Shown here: positions 1 through 8,827 of the stretch, piece after piece | Layout: every line of letters begins with the position of its first letter | How positions within the stretch are numbered: the stretch's first letter is position 1 | Assembly (NCBI GenBank): GCA_946623205.1 | Contig: CAMOQV010000003.1 | Coordinates: forward strand, 1 to 35,453 | DNA from: an uncultured Clostridia bacterium | Lineage (GTDB): Bacteria; Bacillota; Clostridia; Christensenellales; UBA3700 | Length of the DNA stretch: 35,453 nucleotides | Direction: 5' to 3' | Translations under genes and position numbers: made by a program | The notes under the pieces: model-generated | Databases searched by the model: none | The model's input: the letters and a program-made list of their open reading frames with translations, nothing else | Told to the model about the DNA's origin: nothing

Positions 1-37
1 CCGCACAGCTCATTCCAGTGATATCATATTTATCCAT
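1..37 (-). CDS. N-terminus of an HMA-domain protein (CopA-type Cu ATPase or CopZ chaperone), truncated by the window start
   Basis: Reverse strand from ATG at 37..35 reads MDKYDITGMSCA..., matching the start of a GMxCxxC HMA motif; one nt after the csoR stop (41..39), with AGG upstream. Confidence 0.6.
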   Translation of the reverse strand, partial: MDKYDITGMSCA

Positions 38-38
38 A

Positions 39-347
39 TTACCTCATTAGTTTTAATACTAGATTAGATAATTCATCGATAGCATTATCATCTCCAGCCT
101 TAATATCTCTTGCTACGCAAGTGTGTATATGTTTTTCTAATAGATCTTTATTAAAAGAATTAATAGCAGCATTAATTGCTTGAGATTGAATTAATATGTC
201 TGCACAATAAGCATTTTGTTCAACCATATTTTTAATTCCTCTAACTTGGCCTTCAATTCTATTTAATCTATTAATCAATTTTTTAATTTCTTCATCTGTT
301 CTTATTGTTTGTTTTTCACAATTAGAACAACATTTAGGACATGCCAT
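39..347 (-). CDS. csoR: CsoR/FrmR-family (DUF156) metal-sensing transcriptional repressor
   Basis: Translation contains NRLNRIEGQVRGIKNMVEQNAYCADILIQ...KHIHTCV, with C, H and C positions as in Cu(I) CsoR. Start refined from 371 to ATG at 347 (MACPKCCSNC), preceded by TGGAGGA RBS; the 371 GTG start lies in the putative operator. Confidence 0.88.
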   Translation of the reverse strand: MACPKCCSNCEKQTIRTDEEIKKLINRLNRIEGQVRGIKNMVEQNAYCADILIQSQAINAAINSFNKDLLEKHIHTCVARDIKAGDDNAIDELSNLVLKLMR

Positions 348-361
348 ATCTAATCCTCCAT

Positions 362-378
362 ATACCCCCACCGGGTAT
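362..378. promoter_or_regulatory. Putative CsoR operator ATACCCCCACCGGGTAT
   Basis: ATACCC/GGGTAT inverted repeat with G/C-rich centre, resembling CsoR sites, directly upstream of csoR. Confidence 0.65.
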
Positions 379-382
379 TTAC

Positions 383-412
383 ATAATATGAAATTTATTT
401 CAAATTGTCAAC
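383..412 (-). promoter_or_regulatory. Putative csoR promoter: TTGACA (412..407), 18-nt spacer, TATTAT (388..383)
   Basis: Consensus-like hexamers; predicted start falls in the CsoR-like operator. Confidence 0.6.
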
Positions 413-419
413 ACTTTGC

Positions 420-448
420 TTGACATGATTTTCAACTTGTTTTACTAT
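420..448 (+). promoter_or_regulatory. Putative promoter of arsR-type regulator and P-type ATPase: TTGACA (420-425), 17 nt, TACTAT (443-448)
   Basis: Perfect -35, near-consensus -10, immediately followed by an inverted repeat. Confidence 0.65.
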
Positions 449-472
449 ATAGTTGAATAATTGCTCAACTAT
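449..472. promoter_or_regulatory. Putative ArsR/SmtB operator ATAGTTGAATAATTGCTCAACTAT
   Basis: Inverted repeat with perfect 8-bp outer arms (ATAGTTGA/TCAACTAT), 10 of 12 arm positions complementary; directly downstream of -10. Confidence 0.7.
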
Positions 473-484
473 TGGAGGGATGAT

Positions 485-841
485 ATGTCAAAGTACGAAT
501 GCGATTGTGAAATAATTCATGAAGATAAAGTGAATGAAGTTAAAGGCAAAATGTTTTCAGATGATGAATATTTAGATTTAAGTGATTTATTTAAAATGTT
601 TGCTGATTCAACTAGAGTTAGAATTATGCATGCGCTTGAAAAGAGCGAATTATGCGTATGTGATTTAGCAAATTTATTGAATATGACAAAATCTGCTATT
701 TCGCATCAATTACAATCTTTAAGATTAATGAATTTAGTTAAGTTTAGAAAAGAAGGGCAGGTTGTTTACTATTCATTAAAAGACGATCACGTTAAAACAC
801 TAATTGACATAGGCTTTGAACATATCAGCGAGGAGAAATAA
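485..841 (+). CDS. ArsR/SmtB-family metal-responsive repressor (CadC/CzrA-like)
   Basis: wHTH: LFKMFADSTRVRIMHALEKSELCVCDLANLLNMTKSAISHQLQSLRLMNLVKFRKEGQVVYYSL, including the ELCVCDL metal motif. Start moved from 461 (inside the operator) to ATG 485 with GGAGGG RBS at 474-479. Confidence 0.92.
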   Translation: MSKYECDCEIIHEDKVNEVKGKMFSDDEYLDLSDLFKMFADSTRVRIMHALEKSELCVCDLANLLNMTKSAISHQLQSLRLMNLVKFRKEGQVVYYSLKDDHVKTLIDIGFEHISEEK

Positions 842-3354
842 TGAAACACATAATCAAAATTAAAGGCCTAGACTGTGCAAACTGTGCTAGGGAGTTAGAA
901 GAAGAGTTAAACAAGATTGAATCTGTTTCTGCTCAAGTGGAGTTCATCAATCAAAAAGTCAAATGTGATTGTGATGACAAGTATCTAGAAGAAGTAAAGT
1001 ATGCAATTTCGCACTTTGAAGAAGTAGAGATTGTAGAGGAAGAAGGCGGAAAGCACATTGTTAAAATTAAAGGATTAGATTGTGCAAACTGTGCTAGAGA
1101 GCTAGAGGAAGAATTAAACAAGATAGAATCTGTTTCTGCTCAAGTTGATTTTATTAATCAAAAAGTTAAATTTGATTGCGACGAAAAACACTTCGACGAG
1201 GTTATCTATACAATATCTCATTTTGAAGAAGTCGAAATAATTAAAGATGAGCCAACAAAAGATATTGTAATTAAAATAGAAGGCTTAGATTGTGCTAATT
1301 GTGCAAGAGAACTAGAAGAAGAATTAAATAAAATCGATGGTATAGAAGCAAATGTAGACTTTATATTGCAAAAAGTTAAAATTGCTTATGATAAAGATAG
1401 TGCACTAGCTAAAGCTAAATATGCAATTAATCATTTTGAAGAAGTTAAAATTGTTGAAGAGGAAGAAAAGAAGGGCTTTGAGCAAAAATGGGACTTAATA
1501 AGATTAATAGTTAGCTTTGTAATATTCTTGCCTGCATTTATAATGTCAAGGTTTGAACTTCCATTGTATGCAAAGATTATAGAATATGTTTTATTCATAG
1601 CTTCATATATTGTAGTTGGATACGAAGTTCTAATTAATACGGTTAAGAACGTTGCAAAAGGAAAAGTTTTCGATGAAAACTTCTTGATGGCAATAGCGTC
1701 AGTTGGTGCTATAGTGCTTGGCTTCGTCAGTGGAGGCGATGGTCTTGAAGAAGGCGTAATGGTTATGTTCTTATATGAACTTGGCGAATTCTTGCAATCA
1801 TTGGCTGTTGGATCATCAAGAAACTCAATAGTTAAATTAATGAATTTAAAGAGTGAAACGGCAATAAAGATTGTCGATGGAAAACAAGAAATTGTAACGC
1901 CAGAAGAGTTGAACGTTGGCGATATTGTTTTAATTAAAGTTGGAGATAAAGTCCCAGTAGATGGAATTATTGTAGATGGTAATTCGTCACTTGATTTAAA
2001 GTCACTAAACGGTGAGGCAATGCCAAAGGATGTAAAGGAAGGAGATAAGATCTTATCTGGTAGTATCAATATATCAAAGGCAATACAAATAAAAGTTATA
2101 AGAGAATATAAAGATTCTGCAGTAAAGAAGATTTTAGATTTGGTTGAGAATTCAGCCGAGAAGAAGACAAAATCTGAAAAGTTTATTACGAAGTTTGCAA
2201 AATACTATACTCCAGCAGTTTGCGCTCTTGCATTAGTTGTTGCAACAATTGTTCCAACGATTATTGGAGCTGTACAAGGTAATTTCGTATGGGAATTATA
2301 TTCTAGATGGATTTACAATGCTTTGTGCTTCTTGGTTATCTCTTGTCCTTGTGCACTTGTTATTTCTGTGCCTCTTGCATACTTTGGAGGAATTGGTGCA
2401 GGTGCTAGAAATGGTGTGCTTGTAAAAGGATCTACATCTTTAGACGAATTAGCAAATGCTTCTGTTGCAGCCTTTGATAAAACGGGAACATTAACGAAAG
2501 GCGAATTTAGTGTTATTAATTATTCTTCTAAAGAAGCATACGAGATAGCATCAATTGTAGAGAAGTATTCTTCTCACCCAATTGCAAAAGCTTTTAAAGA
2601 TAATATAGATGGAAAAGTAGAAGGCTTTAAAGAAGTATCTGGAAGAGGCATTGAATGTAAATTAAATGGAGAAAAAGTTCTTTTAGGAAACTATCAAATG
2701 ATGGTTGAAAACAACATAAATGTTGTTAAGGCTGAGTCAATTGCTATTGTTATATATGTTGCAAAGTCTGGAAAGTTTATTGGATATGTAGAAATTGATG
2801 ATGTCATAAAAGATGGCGCAAAAGAAGCTTTAGCGTTATTAAAGAAAGAAGGCGTTGAGTATATTACGATGCTTTCTGGAGATAGTAAAGAAAGAGCAAT
2901 GGCAATTGCGAAAGAATTGAATTTGGATGGAGTTGAAGGTGGATTGCTTCCAAACGAAAAATTGGATAAGGCTAAAGAGTTAAAGCAAAAGGGCGGTTTA
3001 ATCTATGTTGGAGATGGTATTAACGATGCTCCAGTTATGATGGAATCAAATTGCGCAATCTCTATGGGATCAATTGGCTCTGATGCAGCAATTGAAGCGA
3101 GCGATATAGTATTAGTCAGCGACGATTTATCTAAGATTGCAAAAGCAAAGAGAGTTGCAAAGAAGACGAAGAAGATAGTTCTTGAAAATATAGTAGGTTC
3201 TCTATTTGTTAAATTTGCAATTATGATTTTAGACCTAAGTTGGGGAGCAATAGTTCCAGGTGGAGTATTCCCATTAATAGTATCTGTTATTGCAGACGTA
3301 GGAGTTATGTTGCTTGCCGTATTAAATTCAATGAGATTGCTAATTAAAAAGTAA
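841..3354 (+). CDS. P1B-type heavy-metal translocating ATPase, Zn/Cd/Pb type, with three N-terminal HMA domains
   Basis: Three GLDCANCA HMA repeats, CPC motif (SCPCALVISVP), DKTGTLT, HP locus (SSHPIA), GDGINDAP; C-terminal TM with IADVGVMLL and preceding membrane Lys as in ZntA/CadA-type pumps. TAATG overlap with upstream gene. Confidence 0.95.
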   Translation: MKHIIKIKGLDCANCARELEEELNKIESVSAQVEFINQKVKCDCDDKYLEEVKYAISHFEEVEIVEEEGGKHIVKIKGLDCANCARELEEELNKIESVSAQVDFINQKVKFDCDEKHFDEVIYTISHFEEVEIIKDEPTKDIVIKIEGLDCANCARELEEELNKIDGIEANVDFILQKVKIAYDKDSALAKAKYAINHFEEVKIVEEEEKKGFEQKWDLIRLIVSFVIFLPAFIMSRFELPLYAKIIEYVLFIASYIVVGYEVLINTVKNVAKGKVFDENFLMAIASVGAIVLGFVSGGDGLEEGVMVMFLYELGEFLQSLAVGSSRNSIVKLMNLKSETAIKIVDGKQEIVTPEELNVGDIVLIKVGDKVPVDGIIVDGNSSLDLKSLNGEAMPKDVKEGDKILSGSINISKAIQIKVIREYKDSAVKKILDLVENSAEKKTKSEKFITKFAKYYTPAVCALALVVATIVPTIIGAVQGNFVWELYSRWIYNALCFLVISCPCALVISVPLAYFGGIGAGARNGVLVKGSTSLDELANASVAAFDKTGTLTKGEFSVINYSSKEAYEIASIVEKYSSHPIAKAFKDNIDGKVEGFKEVSGRGIECKLNGEKVLLGNYQMMVENNINVVKAESIAIVIYVAKSGKFIGYVEIDDVIKDGAKEALALLKKEGVEYITMLSGDSKERAMAIAKELNLDGVEGGLLPNEKLDKAKELKQKGGLIYVGDGINDAPVMMESNCAISMGSIGSDAAIEASDIVLVSDDLSKIAKAKRVAKKTKKIVLENIVGSLFVKFAIMILDLSWGAIVPGGVFPLIVSVIADVGVMLLAVLNSMRLLIKK

Positions 3355-3374
3355 CTTCCAAAAAGTTAATAAAC

Positions 3375-3410
3375 AATATTGGGTAGTCACATCAATGGCT
3401 ACCCAATATT
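3375..3410. terminator. Likely bidirectional terminator: AATATTGGGTAG / CTACCCAATATT, 12-bp stem
   Basis: Perfect 12-bp inverted repeat between convergent genes, followed by a T-rich stretch. Confidence 0.75.
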
Positions 3411-3431
3411 CTATTGTTTTAATAATTATAA

Positions 3432-4703
3432 TTATTTATTTTGATTTTTGTCGAATTCAACTACCTTTGGAACTAGTTTAACAACAAGTTCAACACCTTT
3501 TTCTAAAGATGCCATATTTAAACCTTCAACCGTATCATTGTATGTATGATAGTAATTTGTAGGTCTTGGATCTTGAGCTGCAATTGTAACAGTCTTTACT
3601 TTACTTCTAGAAAATGGAGTAGAGTCACAACCACCAACTGGGTTTTCAATTATACCAGGAGTTGGAACATCAATTTCCTTCATTGTATCAACTGTCATAT
3701 TAACTAAATCTTTGTCGAATTTAGAGAACAACCATGTATCTCCCTTAACTGCATTGAAATGGTCGTAATCTCTAAATGAATCAAGGTTAAGACTGTAATA
3801 GTGTTCATTAAAGTCAGCTTTATGAGCTTTGCAGAATGCTAAAGAACCTTTTAATCCAGCTTCTTCACATCCAAGTGCAGCACAGATTAATCTCGTGTTT
3901 TCTGGTAATTCATCTGGATGATCATTGTAGTATTTAACTGTAGCTAGAGCGATTTCGCAACCTGTTAAATTATCCATTGCACCAGGAGAAGCTTTTCTCT
4001 TATCCCATGTTAAGTATTGAGATAGCCAGTAGCATCCAGGAACAGCAAAGATTGGAACGATGTACATAATTAAATATCCAACGTTTTTGATTGTCTTAGA
4101 AGAAACATCAAGAATTGATGTTGTCCAGAACATAAAGCTATAAGCATGATTGCAAATAGCAATTAATGATACAAGTGCAATCCCTGCAACACTTAATACG
4201 CCAATGATTGTTTTAATCATCATTGTATTTGGATTTAGGGCAGATAATTGCCAGCACCAAGAAGAGTCAATGTGACCAGATAACAAAATAGTTCTATCTA
4301 CAACGCCAGATTTTGGTTCAAGTGTTGCATATGTATTTTGAGATGGCTTCTTCTTGAATAAGAAATCTAATACACCGGTGTAAGTAAAGATTTGTAGACC
4401 TGCATAGATTAATAATAATGTTGCAGCTATAAAACTTGCGATTGGAGAAAGATAGAATAAAACAGTTGCCACATATGCAAGATATCCTAAAACTGGAATA
4501 AATCCTATAGATGCAACAGGCGCCATTTTGAATGGTTCAGATACTGGTTTTAATCCTGTTTCTCTCTCGATTTGTTCAGCGAATTTTTCTGCACCAAGCT
4601 TTTCTTCTTCTGAGCCAGGAAGTCTTGGTCCAGTCAAATCGATGATTTCTTTGATGTTGTTAAATACTAATTGCGCCGAGCTTTTGATTTCGCTTTCTTT
4701 CAT
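3432..4703 (-). CDS. M28-family metallopeptidase with internal transmembrane segments
   Basis: M28 metal-ligand pattern: LSGHIDSS, GAMDNLTG, CEEAGLKG, NLDSF, YYHTYNDT. Several hydrophobic segments lie before the GAMDN motif. Confidence 0.85.
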   Translation of the reverse strand: MKESEIKSSAQLVFNNIKEIIDLTGPRLPGSEEEKLGAEKFAEQIERETGLKPVSEPFKMAPVASIGFIPVLGYLAYVATVLFYLSPIASFIAATLLLIYAGLQIFTYTGVLDFLFKKKPSQNTYATLEPKSGVVDRTILLSGHIDSSWCWQLSALNPNTMMIKTIIGVLSVAGIALVSLIAICNHAYSFMFWTTSILDVSSKTIKNVGYLIMYIVPIFAVPGCYWLSQYLTWDKRKASPGAMDNLTGCEIALATVKYYNDHPDELPENTRLICAALGCEEAGLKGSLAFCKAHKADFNEHYYSLNLDSFRDYDHFNAVKGDTWLFSKFDKDLVNMTVDTMKEIDVPTPGIIENPVGGCDSTPFSRSKVKTVTIAAQDPRPTNYYHTYNDTVEGLNMASLEKGVELVVKLVPKVVEFDKNQNK

Positions 4704-4870
4704 TGTTTAATCACCCTTTAACCTTTTAATTGAAAATTAATTACATTAACAAGTATAAAATTTATGAGTTTTGTAGTCAATAGAAACTTTTAAATGAATA
4801 ATTTAAAAATGATAGTGCAACGCCCATTTTGATAGTTCATAAATCAAACAAATATATAAAATATTATATA

Positions 4871-4899
4871 TTGACTATGCGAGATTAAATTGTTAAAAT
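4871..4899 (+). promoter_or_regulatory. Promoter: TTGACT (4871-4876), 17 nt, TAAAAT (4894-4899)
   Basis: Near-consensus hexamers at optimal spacing; makes the 4890 ORF start implausible. Confidence 0.65.
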
Positions 4900-4934
4900 T
4901 AATTTTAGTGAATACAAAAAAAGGAGCAAAAGTT

Positions 4935-6599
4935 ATGAAGGTAATCAATACTGAATTAAAAGGTATGCAAGAAAAGGGATACGGCGTAACTCGTTGGGCT
5001 GATCCTCAATCTATTAGAGATTCTCTAAAAGAACTTACAGACGCAAACATCTATGCTATTCCTAAAGACGTTTATGAAAACGATATCGTAAAGGGATACT
5101 ATGAGAAAAAGTGTGCTAAGTCTAAGACTATCACAGCTGAAGCAAAAGGTTTCATTCCTGGTGGTGTTCAACACAACTTAGCATTCAACAAACCATTCCC
5201 AATGTGTATGGTTAAAGCAGAAGGAGCTTATTTATATGACGCTGACGGCAATAAATACTTCGACTTCTTACAAGCTGGTGGTCCAACAATTTTAGGATCT
5301 AACTACAAAGCTGTTCAAGATGAAGCAGTTAAGTTAATCAAAGAATGTGGCCCAGTTACAGGTTTATTCCATGAAGCCGAATTATTGATTGCTAAAGAAA
5401 TTAATAAGCATATGCCATGGGTAGAAAAGTTCAGAATGTTAGGTTCTGGTACAGAAGCTGATATGGCTGCTATCCGTATTTCTAGATGTGCAACAGGTAA
5501 GAAGAGAATCATCAAAGTTGGTGGTGCTTACCATGGTTGGTCAGATCAATTAGTATATGGTCTAAAGATTCCTGGAACAAGAAACTTCCTAGAATCTCAT
5601 GGTATCCCAGGAAAGATCTTCTCACTAGTTGATGAAGTTCAACCAGATAACATCGAAATGATGGAAAAATACTTAAAGTTAAATGAACTAAGAGGCGGTA
5701 CAGCCTGCGTTCTTATCGAGCCAGTTGGTCCAGAATCTGGTACAAGACCAGTTGCTTGGGATTACAACAAGAAGGTAAGAGCTCTTTGTGATAAGTACGG
5801 CGCACTTCTAATCTTCGACGAAGTTGTAACAGGCTTCAGAGTTGGTGTTGGTGGTGCTCAAGGTTTATTCAACGTTCAACCAGACTTAACAGTATTCGGT
5901 AAGATCGTTGCTGGTGGATATCCAGCTGCTGGTGGTGTTGGTGGTAAGAAGAAGTATGTTGATTTGATGGCTGCTGGTGTTGGCGGTATGATGAAGAAAG
6001 CTTATGTTGGTGGTACACTTGCTGCTAACCCACTATCTTCTATGGCTGGTTACACAGCTATTAAAGAAATCGCTAAGAATGATGCTTGCGTAAAGGCTGG
6101 TCTTGCTGGTAACAGATTAACAGATGGTCTTGTAAGATTAATCGAAGCATACAAATTACCATATGTTGCATACAACCAAGGTTCAATCTGCCACTTAGAG
6201 TGTTCAGCTGCTATGAGTTTCGACTTCTCTTCAATGAACATCATCAATGTTGTACAAGCTCTATCTAAGAAGAGCATGATGATGGTAAGAAAAGAAGCTA
6301 TGGAACAAATGGGTGCTGCTTACATGGCTAACGGTATCGTTACACTTGCTGGTTCAAGATTATATACATCTATGGCTGATACAGATGAAGTTATCGATGA
6401 AGCATTGAACAGATTCGAAGATGTATTCAAGCTAATCAAGGAAAGAGATATTCCACTAGATGAACAAATCGCTGAATACAATGCTAAGCATAAGGCTGAA
6501 AAGGCCGCAAAGAAAGCAGCTGCTAAAGAATTTATGGCTAAAGAAAAGGCTGAAGCAGCAGCAAAGAAAGCAGAAGCAAAGAAAATTCTTGCTGAATAA
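4935..6599 (+). CDS. Class-III PLP-dependent aminotransferase (glutamate-1-semialdehyde aminomutase-like) with Lys/Ala-rich C-terminal tail
   Basis: Start refined to ATG 4935 with AAGGAG at 4921-4926. Motifs: GGAYHGWSDQL, LIFDEVVTGFRVGVGGAQ, FGKIVAGGYPAAGGVGG (PLP Lys region), GGTLAANPLSSMAG. Confidence 0.88.
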   Translation: MKVINTELKGMQEKGYGVTRWADPQSIRDSLKELTDANIYAIPKDVYENDIVKGYYEKKCAKSKTITAEAKGFIPGGVQHNLAFNKPFPMCMVKAEGAYLYDADGNKYFDFLQAGGPTILGSNYKAVQDEAVKLIKECGPVTGLFHEAELLIAKEINKHMPWVEKFRMLGSGTEADMAAIRISRCATGKKRIIKVGGAYHGWSDQLVYGLKIPGTRNFLESHGIPGKIFSLVDEVQPDNIEMMEKYLKLNELRGGTACVLIEPVGPESGTRPVAWDYNKKVRALCDKYGALLIFDEVVTGFRVGVGGAQGLFNVQPDLTVFGKIVAGGYPAAGGVGGKKKYVDLMAAGVGGMMKKAYVGGTLAANPLSSMAGYTAIKEIAKNDACVKAGLAGNRLTDGLVRLIEAYKLPYVAYNQGSICHLECSAAMSFDFSSMNIINVVQALSKKSMMMVRKEAMEQMGAAYMANGIVTLAGSRLYTSMADTDEVIDEALNRFEDVFKLIKERDIPLDEQIAEYNAKHKAEKAAKKAAAKEFMAKEKAEAAAKKAEAKKILAE

Positions 6600-6613
6600 T
6601 TAACAAAAAATAC

Positions 6614-6647
6614 AAAAGGGATTACGGCACATTCGTAATCCCTTTTT
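6614..6647 (+). terminator. Intrinsic terminator/attenuator: GGGATTACG-GCACATT-CGTAATCCC-TTTTT
   Basis: Perfect 9-bp stem, 7-nt loop, T5 tract; lies between the aminotransferase and the kinase. Confidence 0.85.
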
Positions 6648-6665
6648 GCGTAAGTAGGATTAAAA

Positions 6666-8201
6666 ATGGGAAAGTATATTATTGCACACGATATGGGTAC
6701 AAGTTCAGATAAAGCTGTTTTAATTAGCTTTGCTGGCGAAATAGTGGCTTCAATGGCCGAACCATATCCAACTTATTATCCAGCACCATCTTTTGTAGAG
6801 CAAAACCCACAAGACTATTGGGATGCTGTTTGCAAAACTACAAGAGAAGTTGTAAAGAAAGCTGGAATTAAACCAGACGAAGTCAAGGGAATAGTATTTT
6901 CTACTCAAGCTATGGGTATTATCCCAGTTGATGCTTATGGTAAAGTACTACATCCAAATATAACATGGGTTGATGGTAGAGCTGAAAAGCAAGCACAAAA
7001 ATTAATGAATAAGGTTGGCGGTAAGAGAATATTTACATTAGTTGCCGGCACACCTATTATGGGTAAAGACGTTATTGCAAAGATCCAATGGCTAAGAGAA
7101 GAAAGACCAGATGTTTATAATGAAACAAAGTATTTCTTGGATGTTAATGGATTTTTGAAATATAAATGTACAGGTGAAATGGTAGCAGAATTATCTGGTG
7201 CTTCATCATATGGTCTTGATTTAAAGAAAAAGACTTGGATGAGCGCTCTAAAGATAGTAGGCATCGATATGTCTAAATTGCCACCACTTGTAAAGAGTAC
7301 AGATTTAATTGGTAACGGACTTACTCAAGAAGCAGCACAATTAATGGAACTTCCAGTTGGAACTCCAGTATTTGGTGGTTGTGATGATACACAATCTGCA
7401 GCTATTGGTTCAGGTATGAATGGAGATGGAGAAATCCATATTTATTTAGGAACATCTGCTTGGGTTGGCGCTACATCAAAAACAGAAACAAAGTTCAAGC
7501 ATGGTACAGGTGCTCTACAATCTGCTGACCCTGAGATGAATTTAATCGCAGGTGTAACAGAAGCCGCAGGAAGCAACATTCAATGGCTATGCGATCAATT
7601 CTTTAGAACAGAACAAAAAGAACTAGGCGAAGGTATCTATAAATATATGGACGAAGTTATCTCTTCTATTCCAGCAGGTTCAGATCACTTAATTTGTACA
7701 CCTTGGATGAGCGGAGAAAGATGCCCAGTTTCATCAACAACAACAAGATCAACATTATTTAATATCACACCAACTCACACAAGAGAACACTTAATGAAAG
7801 CTCTATATGAAGGTATTGGATATAACTTAAGATGGATTCTTGAGAATTATGAAAAGGATTATGGATTCCACTGTAGACAATTCAGAATTATTGGTGGTGG
7901 GGCTCTTGATGATGCATGGATGCAAATTATTGCAGATATTACAAAGAGCGAATTTGCTGTTGTAGAAAATCCAAGAATGGCTGGTGCTTTAGGCGCTGCA
8001 ATTATTGCACTTATTGGTCTTGGCGAATTAAAAGGATTTAGTGATGCAAAACTATTTGTTAAAGAAGCTAAATCATATAAGCCAAATCCAGCAAATGCGT
8101 ATATCTATGATAAGTTGTTTATGGATTACAAGAGAGTATATAAGTCTCTAAAGAGAACATATAGAAAAGCTAATTCAAAGCGTTTTGAAGGAGAAATATA
8201 A
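6666..8201 (+). CDS. FGGY-family carbohydrate kinase (xylulokinase-like)
   Basis: AHDMGTSSDKAVL, ITWVDGRAEKQ, GGCDDTQSAAIGSG, LGTSAWVGATS, GGGALDDAWMQIIADI. Confidence 0.9.
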   Translation: MGKYIIAHDMGTSSDKAVLISFAGEIVASMAEPYPTYYPAPSFVEQNPQDYWDAVCKTTREVVKKAGIKPDEVKGIVFSTQAMGIIPVDAYGKVLHPNITWVDGRAEKQAQKLMNKVGGKRIFTLVAGTPIMGKDVIAKIQWLREERPDVYNETKYFLDVNGFLKYKCTGEMVAELSGASSYGLDLKKKTWMSALKIVGIDMSKLPPLVKSTDLIGNGLTQEAAQLMELPVGTPVFGGCDDTQSAAIGSGMNGDGEIHIYLGTSAWVGATSKTETKFKHGTGALQSADPEMNLIAGVTEAAGSNIQWLCDQFFRTEQKELGEGIYKYMDEVISSIPAGSDHLICTPWMSGERCPVSSTTTRSTLFNITPTHTREHLMKALYEGIGYNLRWILENYEKDYGFHCRQFRIIGGGALDDAWMQIIADITKSEFAVVENPRMAGALGAAIIALIGLGELKGFSDAKLFVKEAKSYKPNPANAYIYDKLFMDYKRVYKSLKRTYRKANSKRFEGEI

Positions 8202-8824
8202 TGAATAAGTACGTAGAAAAGATTATCGAATACGCTAAAAGACTTGTTGAAGAAGGAATCAACGATAATAAAGCGTGTATCTCTTTAAAAACAGCACATG
8301 GTTACATGTATGCTACAAAAGAGGGCGTAGAACTAAAGAATATTGATGAAAATGCGGTTGAAAAAGTCGATTTAGCAACAGCTGAAGGCGAATATAAACT
8401 ACATGCTACTATTTACACAGCAAAGGCTGACGTAAATGCTATTTGTCATGTTCATCCAAAGTGGGTTGCTCCAGTTGCTAAAGCTGGTGCTACAATTCCA
8501 ACAGTTTTAGATGATATGGCTCAAATCGTTGGACCAAAGTGTAAAACAGCTAAAAATGACATAGGTTCAATCCTAAAGAATCTAAAGGGATGCAATTCTT
8601 GCTTAATTAAAGATGATGGTTGTATTACAACAGGTAGATCTTTAGATGAAGCATATACTTGTGTACTTGTATTAGACAAAGCAGCTCATTGCTACGTTTC
8701 AAGTGCCGTTATTGGTAAGAATGTTACTATTAACATCTTCGAAGCTAAATTAATGCAATTTATCTATAAGAAGAAATATAGTAAGGCTAACCAAGAAAAC
8801 TTACAAGTAAGCGAGGAGGAATAA
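8201..8824 (+). CDS. Class II aldolase/adducin-family protein, divergent active site
   Basis: TAATG overlap with kinase; contains AICHVHPKWVAPVA (HxH), but LIKDDGCITTG where NHG is expected. Confidence 0.8.
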   Translation: MNKYVEKIIEYAKRLVEEGINDNKACISLKTAHGYMYATKEGVELKNIDENAVEKVDLATAEGEYKLHATIYTAKADVNAICHVHPKWVAPVAKAGATIPTVLDDMAQIVGPKCKTAKNDIGSILKNLKGCNSCLIKDDGCITTGRSLDEAYTCVLVLDKAAHCYVSSAVIGKNVTINIFEAKLMQFIYKKKYSKANQENLQVSEEE

Positions 8825-8827
8825 TCT

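Noticed and set aside
461-484. Upstream start (TTG 461) of the ArsR ORF in the track
   Set aside because: It lies inside the putative operator and at the predicted TSS; ATG 485 has an ideal RBS.
1431-2069. 212-aa antisense ORF inside the P-type ATPase
   Set aside because: Antisense to a strongly conserved gene; low-complexity Ser/Thr/Pro/Ile composition typical of shadow ORFs.
4704-4870. Possible riboswitch or small RNA in the A/T-rich gap before the aminotransferase
   Set aside because: No convincing stem architecture or known motif; the promoter at 4871 leaves only a short 5' UTR.
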